Below the pieces are notes generated by a model. It saw only the letters and a program-made list of their open reading frames with translations, was not told the DNA's origin and searched no databases. A stretch of DNA of 64,000 bases from Dasyornis broadbenti. Its lineage: Eukaryota; Chordata; Aves; Passeriformes; Dasyornithidae. The first letter of the stretch is position 1. Every line of letters begins with the position of its first letter. Shown here piece by piece: positions 53,276 to 64,000 of the stretch. The stretch covers positions 124,001 to 188,000 of the forward strand of contig VZRN01002232.1 in NCBI GenBank assembly GCA_013397935.1. Reading direction: 5' to 3'. The translations under genes were made by a program, and so were the position numbers.

Positions 53276-55749
53276 CTGTGGGTACCAGTTTAAACCCCCC
53301 TCTGGAAACTGTAAATGCATGGTGTGATGCCCATGGCAATTTTTTCTCTTTTGTCCTTCAGTGTGGGTTGGTAAGAGGAGCGGACTGGCACATTTTCTAA
53401 ATGTGCTCATGTTTATCAAGTGGAATGTTTCAAGCCTGTTACTGAGTCCTTAGCTTAGACGAGGGTCTCATCTGTCAACAAAGAAAGAAAGAAAGATCTG
53501 GCTGCATTTTGTGGTTTTCCTGTTTTTTTAACCACCCTAGAAATCTCAGAAGAGTAAATGACTAGCATGTGTTACACAGTGTAAGCTGTGAAAAAGATTT
53601 GAGGGAAAGTGAAATTTAGAAGCTTTCTGTGAATATCTTTATGCTAAAATAGATATTGATCTGCAGTGTTTTCTTAGTTTTAAGTGTTGCTTGTAAGAAT
53701 AGATACAAGCAGTGTTACCAAATGGCTTAGATTTACTGACAGGCTTTCTAGCCCTTTTTTTTTTTTTCAGTTTGTTCAGGCTGAAGAGGATGGAGGGATC
53801 ATTGTTTTCCAGGCTTCCCTGCTTTGGCCATCCCTAGTGGCTGAGGTACCTGCTGGAAGCAGGGCTAGGGTCTCACAGCACGGAGAGGCTGCTCGGGTAC
53901 TGTGGGGGGTGCAGTACCCCTATTGGGGAGCCCTAAATAGGAATTAAAAGGAATCATAGGAAGCATTTTATCAGTCCACTGAGTGTTTCAGATTAAGAAG
54001 GCACAAAGCAGTGCACTTGGTGACTTCAGCAAGGATGATATTAATGTTAATTAGCCATTCTGCCTTTGCAACCTCGCTGGTCTAAGCGGGTCACCTTGAA
54101 CATGAAGACACTGAAGTGTATATAAAACTGTAGCCAAATTTTTGAGAAATGTGCCCTAATTTTCAGCTACACTACATCTGACAACTGTTCCTTGACCTTG
54201 TTTACTACTTAAGTGATGGGAAACTTGGCATTTACCTCAGTGGGCAGAAGGTCAAGTCTCTTGGGCCTTTCCTCCTGGAGGCCTTGTGCTCTGCAGGTGG
54301 GAGATGGGTGCCAGAACCTCTGAAATAAGGGCTTTGAGCTTTTAAATGAGGAATATATATGTGGTAGGGTCACTTTACGAAACACTGAATCTCAGTGACT
54401 TGCATTCAGTATAAAGTGTTGTTTTTAGCTCAGGACACTGAATGCAGATAATCTATTTTACATATTTGTCGTGTAAGCAACTCTTTTCCACACTGACCGT
54501 GCTCTAATAGTTGATTTTTCTAATTTGAGAAATACAGCTAGAAATTAACGTGATTAAAAAGCTGTTGAAAAAATTTTCTAAGCTCTTAAACACATACAAA
54601 AATAATGGAGGAAAAACCCAACTAGTAAATCTCCTGGTTAGAAAGGAAAAATCACAGTAGTCGTAAGGACTCAGAGGGGGTAAAAACTTTGAGTTTGTTT
54701 ATTTTCAATTCTGTTTCAAACCAGTTTTCTCTTTGAGTGAGCACTGAACATATGTTCAGATGTTCTGCACGGGAAGGTGTTTTCCTTGGCCCCTGAGGAT
54801 AGGGATGCATGGACTTGTGAAACTCAGCAGTATCGTGTCTCATGGTCACGTAAGTCTGCCTTGCTTGCCAGGAATTGAAGTGAAAAACACTATTGCTTCC
54901 ATTCTTTGGCTTTTTTGAATTTGTATTTACTGCTCCCTAGCTGAAGTGGTCATGTTTCAAGAAGCTTTTCAAGACCTGTTCAGCATTCAACTGTGTGGTT
55001 TTGGATTTCATGTCAGGAAGAGGTTGTTCTCAGGCAGAATGGTGATATTTAGCCTGATAAACCTTGTTCTTGCACGACAAGATTAAATGGGGCTGTTTGG
55101 TTTTTGTCCTTGGTATTTTTACCCATGTTAGCAAAGAAGCTAGGCAAGGTGCCAGCTAACAAAATAACTACACAAAGTGTAGTACACACCTATCTCTGGA
55201 TTTCATTCTGATTGATCACCCTGTTTCAGTGATCCCTGAAGCTTTTCCACTGTTAGCAGCATCTGTGTTCAAAGTCTGCCTTGGCCAAAATCAACTTCCT
55301 GTTGTGTTTTGCATTATTCCTACATCTGACATGAAGCACACACTTGCCATTTTTTTAGCACAAACTCATCATACTTTAAAGCCATAATAAATGAGAAAAA
55401 AAAAGCAAAATGAAAGATTTGCCAGGATGACAAATAATCCTAGGGGCAAAGAGGCAGATAGATCCTTCTTTTCAAACTGCATGTTTTCTGTTGTAGCATT
55501 TCCTTATACTCTTTCATAATTTTTTAAGCTATCCTGTGTGCATGTATGGCCTCAGGTGCACTCTTTTGCACCCTTCCTCATGCTCTTTTTAACTCTCTCT
55601 CCTTCTCTTGCTGTCTCATGCGTGCTTGTGCTCTCTTTTTCGCTCATTTGTCCTTCTCATCTGCCCACCCGGCTTGTGCTCATAATCTGTGCTCTTCTGG
55701 TGCCTTGGAGAGGTTACCAGGAAGTTTGTGTGTAGGTCAATGAACCCAT
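53276..55749. other. Noncoding DNA right of the antisense candidate
   Basis: The - strand frame of the candidate exon stays open to about 53.4 kb, so the exon may extend leftward in its own direction. Beyond that only a T-run at 53757-53769 and AT-rich sequence were seen. Confidence 0.5.
53480..53495 (+). repeat. AAAG microsatellite
   Basis: Four AAAG-type units in tandem, about 200 bp from the antisense exon candidate at 53.1-53.3 kb. Confidence 0.85.
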
Positions 55750-55855
55750 ATCTGGGTGATGTGGTTTAGGGGTTACAGGGGTAGTGCTGGGTTGATGGTT
55801 TAGACTTGATGATTTTAGAGATCTCTTCCAACCTTGACAGTTGTGATTCTGTAAT
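55750..55855 (+). mobile_element. Old CR1 LINE 3' tail (about 105 bp)
   Basis: A diverged CR1 3' end in + orientation. It is recognised by GGTTTAGACTTGATGATTTT, GAGATCTCTTCCAACCTTGA and the closing GTGATTCTGTAATTGTG. It is more divergent than the copy at 15.9 kb, so it probably comes from an older subfamily. Confidence 0.8.
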
Positions 55856-58800
55856 TGTGTGTTGTGTCTGCCCAAGAGTGGAGTTGGCTTTCTGGTGTGT
55901 TGGTTATTGGTGTTAAGTATCTGACCCAGCCAAGGTGGATGGTGTGATGTGAGAGAGTTTGCACTGTGCTTACTTGAATTGTGAAGATGCTTTCTTGTGT
56001 CCTACAATCCCTGGATCCAAGATGGTGAATAACACTGCTGTGAACTAAAGTGAATGCACTTTACAGAGACTGCTACTTCAAGCAGGAAATTTTTCAGTTG
56101 TCAAGGATCTCTCTGCTAGCTATTTCAGAAAAGAAGGACTCATCTGACCTTCATACCTTTGAGGTTTTACGTACTTTATTTTCTAGCTGTTTGAGGGAAC
56201 CTTTGAAACTTTAGCTTTAGAAAAGGTAGCAGGTATTTTCTTCTCGTTCATTTTTTTCTTTCCCTACTTCTTTTTTATTCTTAGTCTAGACTAAATTCTG
56301 ACAGCACAGCTCTTTGCATTGGCCTCCCCTTCATTTGAGGTACTGTAATACTGCTTCTTTTTCATTTGCCATTTGTCCTTTTGTTTTATGGTTCTCTTTG
56401 TTGCAAGCTTCTTTGTTGTTTCTTCCAGATTATGCTCCTCAGGGACTTCTGTATCAGTATGACTGAACATTGCTTGCAGCCATGCCAGATTGTGCTGTGA
56501 TCTTATTGGATTTCACAAACCAAGGTTAGGCCAGGTCAGAACTTGGTTGAAATAACCTAGACTACAAGATTGCCTGCTAGCCACTGGGAACACACACAAC
56601 AAAAACCTGACCCAGATGCTGATTCAGTCAGTTCAGGCTGGCAGTGTTGCTGTGCTGACTGCGGTGGATGTGATATTAATGAGAAGTTCTGACCATTCTG
56701 GCTGGTAGGATTTCACAGCTTTTTTTAGAGAAGGGTACTGTTGTTAATTCCAGTCTTCTGGCCCATTCCAAATCCTTTAATTCTCTGTCGGGATTACACT
56801 GGAATTCAGTTGAAGATTATATTCTCTGATCTTCTTTTCCCTGTACTGTTGAGTGATGTTTGCCCTCAAAACTTGCTGTGCTGTTCAAAAAGCTGCATTT
56901 CTGAGCTAAATGAAATAATTATAACATTTTCTTTGCTTTCCTGGTCTTCTGAAGCAAAACAAAATATACCCATGTCTTCAGATGAAAGGTTCCAGTAAGG
57001 TAGAAATTTTTAGTAAGAATAACATGAAAATTGCAGTTGAACTTCTCTTAGAGTTGCTTGAAATTTTGACCAAAAGACTGTATGAAGATGTGAAAGTATG
57101 TTCAGACTTAGCTTCACTGAGTGTATACGAGGTGGAAAATGGCATGCCATTATGCTTGAGTGCCCCAAAATTATGGGAAGATTGATTATATAGATAAAGC
57201 TTTTCTAATTATTGTCGAGGTATTTGGACCTGTTTGTGTTCTGTCAGGTTTTTAATAGCATATTCTTTTAAATAAAGCTGTAAGCGGCTAGATGGTTAAC
57301 AACGAAAAGAGTGCAATGGTGTGAAATAAAGGACAAAATTAGCTTGGGCTATGTTCACCAAACTTTGTTTCATCCCTGCACTCAGCCTGAGGGAGGGCTG
57401 CTGAAGGGTTCATTTGCCTGCATCAGTGCTGGAACAACACTCATGAAATTGTGGAAAAAACAGTACAATCAGCTTGATTTATCTTGATGTGCCCAGATGT
57501 ACAGTGATGGACTTAGATCTATCCCAAAACCTGAATATATCTAGCTAGGCAGCAGCCATTAACAGCATAGCCATTAAGAACATTTAAGGAGTGTAAATTG
57601 TGAAGCTGCAGAGGAATTAGTGAAGTATGAAAGAGCAGGGGTGACTAGAGTCAGTGAATAAAATACTTCAGGCTGGATCAGGAAAACTGTCAGTTTAAGC
57701 TGTAAAGTGGTGTGTTATCTTTCTGTGTAGAGTAATGTGATATCTTTCCATAAATACATAAAATAAATCTGGGGATTCAAGTCTGTAATGTATTGCACAT
57801 ACTGTAACAATTTGGAGTGGCTGGATGTGGATCAGATAATCAGCTGTTTATACCCCTGGAGTATTTTCATCTTTTGAAAGTTTTGGGTTAGCTTTTCTCA
57901 GTCATCATCTGTGTATTGAGGGGAAATATTGAATATCTTGACTTGTAAATCCAAGTTTCTATACATTTCTGCACAGACAAAATGGAAAAATTAAAATGGT
58001 AGTAGGAAGATTAATGTTGGATAAAAGTTGGGATTTGCAATTTGATTGGAAATGCTTGGCTGTTGGCATTATGATTACCCATAATTATTAATAGGTAAAT
58101 TATCTCTGTCTCTGATAATCCTAATCATCAGAGCAAAGCTTGGCACTGCCAGCAGAGATATGGAAGGTGTAGTGTAGGAGAAGGCTGGAAGGAGTCTTTC
58201 ATCTCTGCCATCCCTTGCCAAGGGCTTACTGTACATGCAAATTCATCAGCTTTTCCATTGTGGTGCATTTATATATTCTGGAGAGGGTGAAATCTGGGAG
58301 CTAATTGCTCTGTGCGCTCAGGGGGCCATTCTGCAGTGGGAGAATCTGTGGGATTGGGACAGAAGTGGCTGATGTTGCTACAGCATTAATAAATATGTAG
58401 GGGAATCCTGCAGAAGAGTATGGAGAGTTTTGTTGATTGATTCTGTCCTTACCTCCTCTGTCTTAGGAAGAGCCAGCCTGGCTAATCCTTTGTAAGAAAA
58501 CAGCATGACTGATGTTCACCTGCTGAACAGATATGCTGGATGAACTGGGGGAGGAGACGGGGACAGATAGGTGTTGTTTTCAGCTGTTATTTACAGGATC
58601 AATAAAACTGATTTTCCAATTCAAGAATAATTTTTTACCAACAAGCTACATAGCTTCTAAGGTCATAACATTGGGTCTGCTCTTTTTCAGAACAAGTTAA
58701 TTTAAAAATGATAGGTAGTTTCCAGCTCAGGGTTAGTTTTTCTAATAGAAAGGAGAGGTGTATCTGGAAGAAACACCTTGGGAGGGGGTGAGAATTTTGC

Positions 58801-61249
58801 CTCTGAATAACATTGTTGCACACTGCCTATAGTCCAATCCTTTAAACAATAATCACTGAAATGTGCATGATATTTTAATGACAAATGCAATATAATAAGA
58901 AGCTGCAGAGCTGTTCTGTTACAATCCTGGTTAAGTTATTATTGAAGGCTGTGCAAATACTGCTGTAGACTTTACTGGGTATTGACTGATGCCCTCTGTA
59001 AAGTGCAATATAGTATTTCATGACCACTGTCACTGTAGAGAAGACTGTTTTGTGATGTTATCGAAGTATTCCAGGCCAATAGCAAATGTTTTCATACATA
59101 TATCTCCAAATGCCATTCATTCCTTTCGCAGTTGTTTTATCTTACTCCTTTATGACCTGCTGAAAAAGTCTTATGTTCATGACTCATACACATACAGACA
59201 CACATATTTTAATAGATACTACATTCCTCCCTCTGCATTTGCCATTCTTGCCCATTGCACGCTGAAGATAAGTCTCAGTTTAAAAGGAATGTCAGTATGA
59301 GGCTTATGCAGTTGCAGCTGTGTGATTGGGGTGAGATACAGCTTTGAATGAGTAAAATCATGCAGGCATCATTTTATAAGCAGGTGACCACACCTACTGT
59401 TGGTATGAATTCAGAAGGATAAGGAGAAAATAGCCAGGAAGTTTTCTTCCATTGGAAGCAGTATGAATGAACTTTACATGCCAGAAAAGCTGATTCGATT
59501 TTTAGATTTAAAAAAAAAAAAAGTTTGTGGGTTTTTTTTTTTTTTTTAAATCAAACTCAATCCATCCCAAGCCTCAGAGCACCACAAAATATAACTAGAG
59601 TCTCTCTCCTTCTCCTGTACTTTAGTAAAACTGGGGCTTTTGCATTTATTACAAAGTCTGTGGAAGTCCACATAAAAATCAAATGCCATTACCTTTGAGA
59701 AGCTTTGGGTTCCAACCCAAAATACTCTGATGTGCCATTTTCCTCAAAGTCCACACATCCATTTATGATTCATCTTTTCTCCTTTATATATGGAGTGGTG
59801 GAGGAAAAAAGGAGGAATGTTGGTTTGATTTAGAAGAATTTGATGGTGAAGATTTGTTTAAAAAATGAAGATATTTTTCTTTACTGTGATTGGAGAAAAG
59901 TTTTCCTTTTTTAGATGGTGCGGTGTTTATAATGTTTGAGTAAGAATCTGGCTTTTGGATGGCTGTGTAGCTGATGAGAGCTACTGGCAACAGAAGCTTT
60001 CTAACACCAAACTGCTAGTTTATTAAAGAATAATAGGAACAGATGTTTTCAATTCATAAAATGTATCAAATAAATGGTACAACCACTTGTTATTTCAATT
60101 CCTTTGAATTTTTCTGAACTCATTTGGAGCTAGATTTTCAGAAGGGCTTAGCCCACTGTCACTTCATTGTTCTCACTATAAACTGATGGATGATGAACGT
60201 GTTTGGAAACTGCAGCTTTTTATGCCTAAAGGGGAGCTCCTAACTACCGATGCTTCAAAAATCTGGCCCATGTTTCTGATGAGTGAATACTGATCATTAT
60301 AGAGGATTCATACATGCAATCTCTGAGTAATGCCCTGCATTTGCCTGTGATTGTATATATGATGGTTTCTTAATTTACTATTGCACTAGGCATTTTAATT
60401 TAAATTATGCTAATAGTGTAGGATTAACTGCGGATTATGATTCTAGCATGTAATGTCATTCAAACAGAAGAACCAGTTCTTTAGCTCCTACAGCTTCTTT
60501 CTCCCTCTCATGCTGATGTGTCGTAATTTGTGCTCAAGACTGGCCTCAGGTTTTGATTAGGTTTCTTGTTCAAACTGATGGAATTACTTAGGGAAAGGCA
60601 GTTGTTGAAAATTAGAAAGAGAGAGACTAAGATTCTTTTTGTCTTCTGATGCCACATTTTTATGGTGGTGAAATGATTTTCTGAAAACAGTGATTAGAAT
60701 GGGCTCTTGCCAGCACTGCACAGTGAACAGTTCTGGTTTTGCCTTCATTCCTCAGTGGTAGGACAGGCTACACGTACTTTGCTTTTGCACTCTTGACTCA
60801 AATACATATTTGAGAAAACTAGTGCTAGGGGGTTATGTTAAAATCATCAGAAAGGTCATAGAATAAATAATACGTGCAAGAGGACTGATGTTATATTGGT
60901 CCTTGCTGGAGCAAATAGCAGAAGGCCTGTTTTGTTCTTTGCCAGTACTGAAGAAAAAGCTTTATAGCCACTCAAGACGGCTGTTCTTGAAGCATAACCT
61001 CTCCAGAGAGCTCCTCCTCTCCCAAACCGCAGATGTGCTGGAAACACAAATTTGCCTCGTTATGTTTGCACTCGTTTCATTGTGTAGCAACCTTAGATTG
61101 TAATAGCATGCAGCCTGTTTGCATTAGTGAATTCATCTGTATTCCTTCAAATCCCTCATTTGTGGCAGTTTTTGTGGTGTGCCTGATATTTCTAGTGACT
61201 TCGTATTGTAGAAGCAGTCTAAAATCTGCCTTTTTTCTCCTTCCTCCAG
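55856..61249. other. PPP2R2C intron immediately upstream of its 98-bp exon
   Basis: This stretch ends in the pyrimidine-rich acceptor of the 98-bp exon. Two abutting + frames (56741-56998 and 56982-57185) overlap by 17 bases in different phases and have no recognised domain. The exon encoding RKINHSFLRDHSY, expected just upstream in the mRNA, was not found here, so the intron continues further left. Confidence 0.65.
59505..59552. repeat. Poly(A)/poly(T) inverted repeat
   Basis: GATTT plus 13 A (59505-59522) is followed by a 9-base spacer GTTTGTGGG, then 16 T and AAATC (59532-59552). The two arms are complementary over about 18 bp, so single-stranded DNA or RNA could form an A/T-only hairpin. 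Confidence 0.88.
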
Positions 61250-61347
61250 CTGATATTATTTCTACTGTTGAGTTCAACCACACTGGAGAACTGCTGGCTA
61301 CTGGTGACAAGGGGGGTCGAGTCGTTATATTCCAAAGGGAACCTGAG
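61250..61347 (+). CDS. PPP2R2C: PPP2R2C internal coding exon, start of WD40 propeller (98 bp)
   Basis: This exon encodes ADIISTVEFNHTGELLATGD and continues through KGGRVVIFQREPE, the first WD40 strands of the B (B55) regulatory subunit of protein phosphatase 2A. The subunit binds the PP2A scaffold and catalytic subunits and directs substrate choice. The acceptor is a pyrimidine run ending CTCCAG at 61249; the donor is GAG followed by GTATGT at 61348. The exon enters with two bases of an Ala codon and leaves in phase 0. Its 98-bp length is the usual one for this exon in the family. REPE at the end matches the gamma form; from memory the beta form has REQE and the alpha form QEQE. The preceding exon with the start codon was not found, so the gene is partial here. 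Family assignment is firm; the paralogue call also rests on the next exon. Confidence 0.96.
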
Positions 61348-61935
61348 GTATGTGAGTTACCAATGGAGTCCTTAATAGCCTGATAAAACCTGGCTTAATT
61401 TTTAATACTTTAATTGAATTGATTAACAAACTTGTTTATAGTCTCAAGATTCAATAAAACAGAATGGCACCTGTTTAAATAGGAAGTAAAAAAAGGGTAA
61501 GGATTTTTAACTCATAAGTTTCCCAAACAAAAATGCTTCAAAACTCCAAAATTCCAAAATAAGAAAAAAGGTTATTTTTGTTTTACTTCTGCTTTGTTCT
61601 AATAGCTTTTGCCTGATTTTACCATTCAATTTAAAACAATACCTTCACTTACCTTTATGTTCCACTTGTAAATTCCATCTATCTGCAGTGTCTTCTATAG
61701 AAATCTTTCCTGTATAATTGGCATTTCTTCAAAAATTCTGTTATTAAATGTTTCAATACTCACAGGAAATTTCATTCTTGTCAAAACAAATCTGTCAGTA
61801 TCATGTTCTAAATGAGAAATTAAATTACATTTTCAATATTTTTATATTTATAAGGCTGCTTATACACCTTTCCTAAGAGATGAAGATGTATTGCTGTCAT
61901 AAACCACATGTTTTTGTTGTTCTTATTCTCCATAG
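61348..61935 (+). other. PPP2R2C: PPP2R2C intron between the 98-bp and 166-bp exons
   Basis: A complete intron of 588 bp with GTATGT donor and CATAG acceptor. It is AT-rich and contains no recognised repeat or RNA gene. An open frame continues 33 bases past the upstream exon before a stop, so retention of this intron would truncate the protein. Confidence 0.9.
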
Positions 61936-62101
61936 AGTAAAAATGAGCCTTACAATCAGGGGGAGTACAATGTTTACAGCACTTTCCAGAGCCATGAACC
62001 TGAATTTGATTATTTGAAGAGCTTGGAGATAGAAGAAAAAATAAACAAGATCAAGTGGTTACCACAGCAAAATGCAGCTCACTCACTTCTATCAACAAAT
62101 G
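61936..62101 (+). CDS. PPP2R2C: PPP2R2C internal coding exon, WD40 region (166 bp)
   Basis: The exon begins SKNEPYNQGEYNVYSTFQ, continues through SHEPEFDYLKSLEIEEKINK, and ends KWLPQQNAAHSLLSTN plus the first base of the next codon. It follows the 98-bp exon in phase 0 across a 588-bp intron. The acceptor is CATAG at 61935; the donor is GTGAGA from 62102. The length of 166 bp is typical of the family. KWLPQQNAAHSLL is the gamma-type signature, where alpha has RWLPQKNAAQFLL and beta RWLPQQNAAYFLL. The stretch EPYN differs from the human gamma residues (APHS as I recall them). This is a variable loop, so a species difference is expected. The next family exon, starting with the completed Asp codon and KTIKLWK, is not in the remaining 1.9 kb. 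Confidence 0.96.
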
Positions 62102-64000
62102 GTGAGATTGATGAGAGTATGCAGGACATATCAGTATTTGCGCTAGTGTGTTTTAGTGCTGACGGTATATATTTGCTCATTTTAATCTGCCGCTTTAGTA
62201 ATTTTCTCTTTCAGAGTTCAGCAAGACTGTCATACTGCCTCTGATATCTGTTGTTTGTATATTTTATTCATAGAATCATGAGGTTTTTCCAATTGATTAT
62301 TCATAGACATTTAGAGAGCTATCCATTTTTCTATTAATATGCAGTGCTATCCTGAAATAGATCTTGTGACAAAGGCATCCCCATACTCAGCAGCTTGTGT
62401 TTCACGGGAAATTTAGAATTTTTTTCTGCTGTATTTGTCAAAACTTTTATTATTTGTAGAAGTGTAAATGAGTGTAGGTGAAAGAGATTAATTTCTTTTT
62501 CTTTTCATTCATTATCATCAGAATAGTTTATTTAAGTTTTAAAGAGGTACACAAATCTTTGGAAGACAGTAGGAATAATAATAGGATATTGATACTGACT
62601 CATATTTCGAACATGTCTAAGGCCTACTGATTGAAGAAGGCAGTCCTATTACTAAGAGGAGATATTCAGATGTGAAATAAGGGGAAAAACTGAACGTAAC
62701 CTAGCATGCACAGGTGTCATTTAGGAAGCATTTAGACACCCACAAATGTTATCACTGGAGGTGATGCATGAGGAAAAATAACTGCTTTTAAATTTTAGAT
62801 CAAATGGTAATCAGAAAAGAATTTTTTTGTTGAAGTTAGAGCGTAGTTGGGAAATGCTGATAAAAAAATAGTGTAATCTCATCTTTGGGAATTGACACTT
62901 AGGGCAAAGTGATTGCTTTGTGTTAAAATATATAGCATTAAATAATGTTTGCATTATTTCAAAGCAGATAGTAATGTTTTAATATTTTGTAGTTTGTTTT
63001 ACTTGAAGTTGTCTTTGTCTTTTTGGGGCCACTATTAGTTATTCAAAATGAAACATATCTGTTACAGACAGGTAATTTATGCTTATTTAATGATTAGTCA
63101 GCTTATTATGAAGTTTGTGAGTTTAGTTCTACTTTTTTCCTTTGGTCAAAATATCCCTCCTTCTTCAGATAACTAAGAGTGTCTTCTTCTAAGTGTGTGA
63201 TACAAAAGCAGATTATTAATAGTAAACCACTCCATTTTAAAGTTTGTTTTTAGAAACGCAGAAGAATACAGCCAAGTCCTCAGATTTTCACCTTTTACAG
63301 TTATAGATAATACACCTTTACATGAGTTTTCTGGTTCATACTGTCATCACGGGGAGAAAGGAAGAAATAATCAGTTGCAGTGTTGCTGTGGTTAATTTGG
63401 TTTCAACCAACAGTGAGCAGGCCTAGGACCTGGCAAAATACTTCGGCCTCTGTTTTTCCCCCTTAGTTCTGGAGCATCCCAGATGACCTCTTTATGGTGA
63501 GGAGAACAGAAATAGTTCCACTGGCACAGGCTTTGGATTTTGGCTTTGAATTGCAAAACATTTGCGTGTGCCAAGGAGAGTCCTAGCTTCCCGGCACAGC
63601 AGGGTTGAAGTCTGAAGATTCACCTCCTGGCATATTCTTAAAAATGGTTTTAACTTTAGGGTACAGACCGCCCATGCTGAATTATTCACTGTCTCACAGA
63701 TTACCTTGGAGAAGCCTTTGACAATGTATATCAATTCTATGCCTATAAAAAGGGATAATAATGTGTTTCCTAACTTGAAGGCATTACCTGTCACACATGC
63801 TTATATTGTAGCAATATCCTGAGCACTGTTTTGTATTTACTAAAGTCTGAGCCTGCTATTTTAATGCAATTTTTGATATTTTGTTCTCTGGTAATTTAGG
63901 ATCTAATGCATGGGTTTTTGCAGAAAAAATAAGAGCTATGAAACAGCATCCTTTCTTTCCACATGCTCAGGTGGACAGCGCCCATTGGATGTGCTGGAAG
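62102..64000 (+). other. PPP2R2C: Start of the next PPP2R2C intron (runs off the window)
   Basis: The sequence after the GTGAGA donor is AT-rich noncoding DNA. I looked for the next conserved exon (DKTIKLWK and the residues after it) and did not find it, so the intron is at least 1.9 kb long. No repeat family was recognised. Confidence 0.8.

Noticed and set aside
54652..54849. 65-codon - strand frame as another antisense exon
   Set aside because: No credible donor follows it (only GTTTTT) and no good acceptor precedes it.
61250..62101. Assignment of the exons to PPP2R2A or PPP2R2B
   Set aside because: REPESKN and KWLPQQNAAHSLL fit the gamma paralogue; the alpha and beta forms differ at several of these positions.
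1..64000. tRNA, rRNA, CRISPR or bacterial operon features
   Set aside because: None were seen; spliced exons, CR1 and avian LTRs mark this as a bird nuclear genome.

Overview
The window is vertebrate nuclear DNA, almost certainly from a bird and probably a neoavian one. It is AT-rich and mostly noncoding. It carries four CR1 LINE fragments and two long terminal repeats that I recognise as ERVL-type avian solo LTRs. It also holds two short, cleanly spliced coding exons of a conserved eukaryotic gene. Nothing points to bacteria, plasmids or CRISPR. Long uninterrupted reading frames are no commoner than expected by chance.

The only securely identified gene is PPP2R2C, the gamma-type regulatory B subunit of protein phosphatase 2A, on the + strand at the right end. 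Two consecutive exons of 98 bp (61250-61347) and 166 bp (61936-62101) encode the start of the WD40 propeller. Residues such as REPESKN and KWLPQQNAAHSLLSTN separate it from PPP2R2A and PPP2R2B. The upstream exon with the start codon and the downstream exons are not in the window. The 61 kb to the left is best read as the long 5' intron of PPP2R2C, or that intron plus upstream intergenic DNA. No CpG island or promoter was seen.

A less expected feature lies on the opposite strand. At 45749-45938 (-) there is an open 190-bp segment with a strong acceptor, a consensus GTAAGT donor and retained CpGs. At 53086-53275 (-) a second open segment ends in a GTAAGC donor whose codon phase fits the first one exactly. 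Together they suggest an unidentified antisense gene nested in, or next to, the 5' part of PPP2R2C. A third, weaker candidate lies at 38078-38181 (-). I could not assign a protein family to any of these.

Layout: 1-8.5 kb unique noncoding DNA; 8.5-9.1 kb solo LTR; 9.1-15.9 kb noncoding; 15.9-16.3 kb CR1 (+); 16.3-23.4 kb noncoding; 23.4-24.4 kb second LTR; 24.4-45.7 kb noncoding with a CR1 tail at 31.4 kb and a possible antisense exon at 38.1 kb; 45.7-53.3 kb antisense candidate exons around a CR1 (-) at 48.1-48.9 kb; 53.3-61.2 kb noncoding with a CR1 tail at 55.8 kb; 61.25-62.1 kb PPP2R2C exons; then intron to the end.
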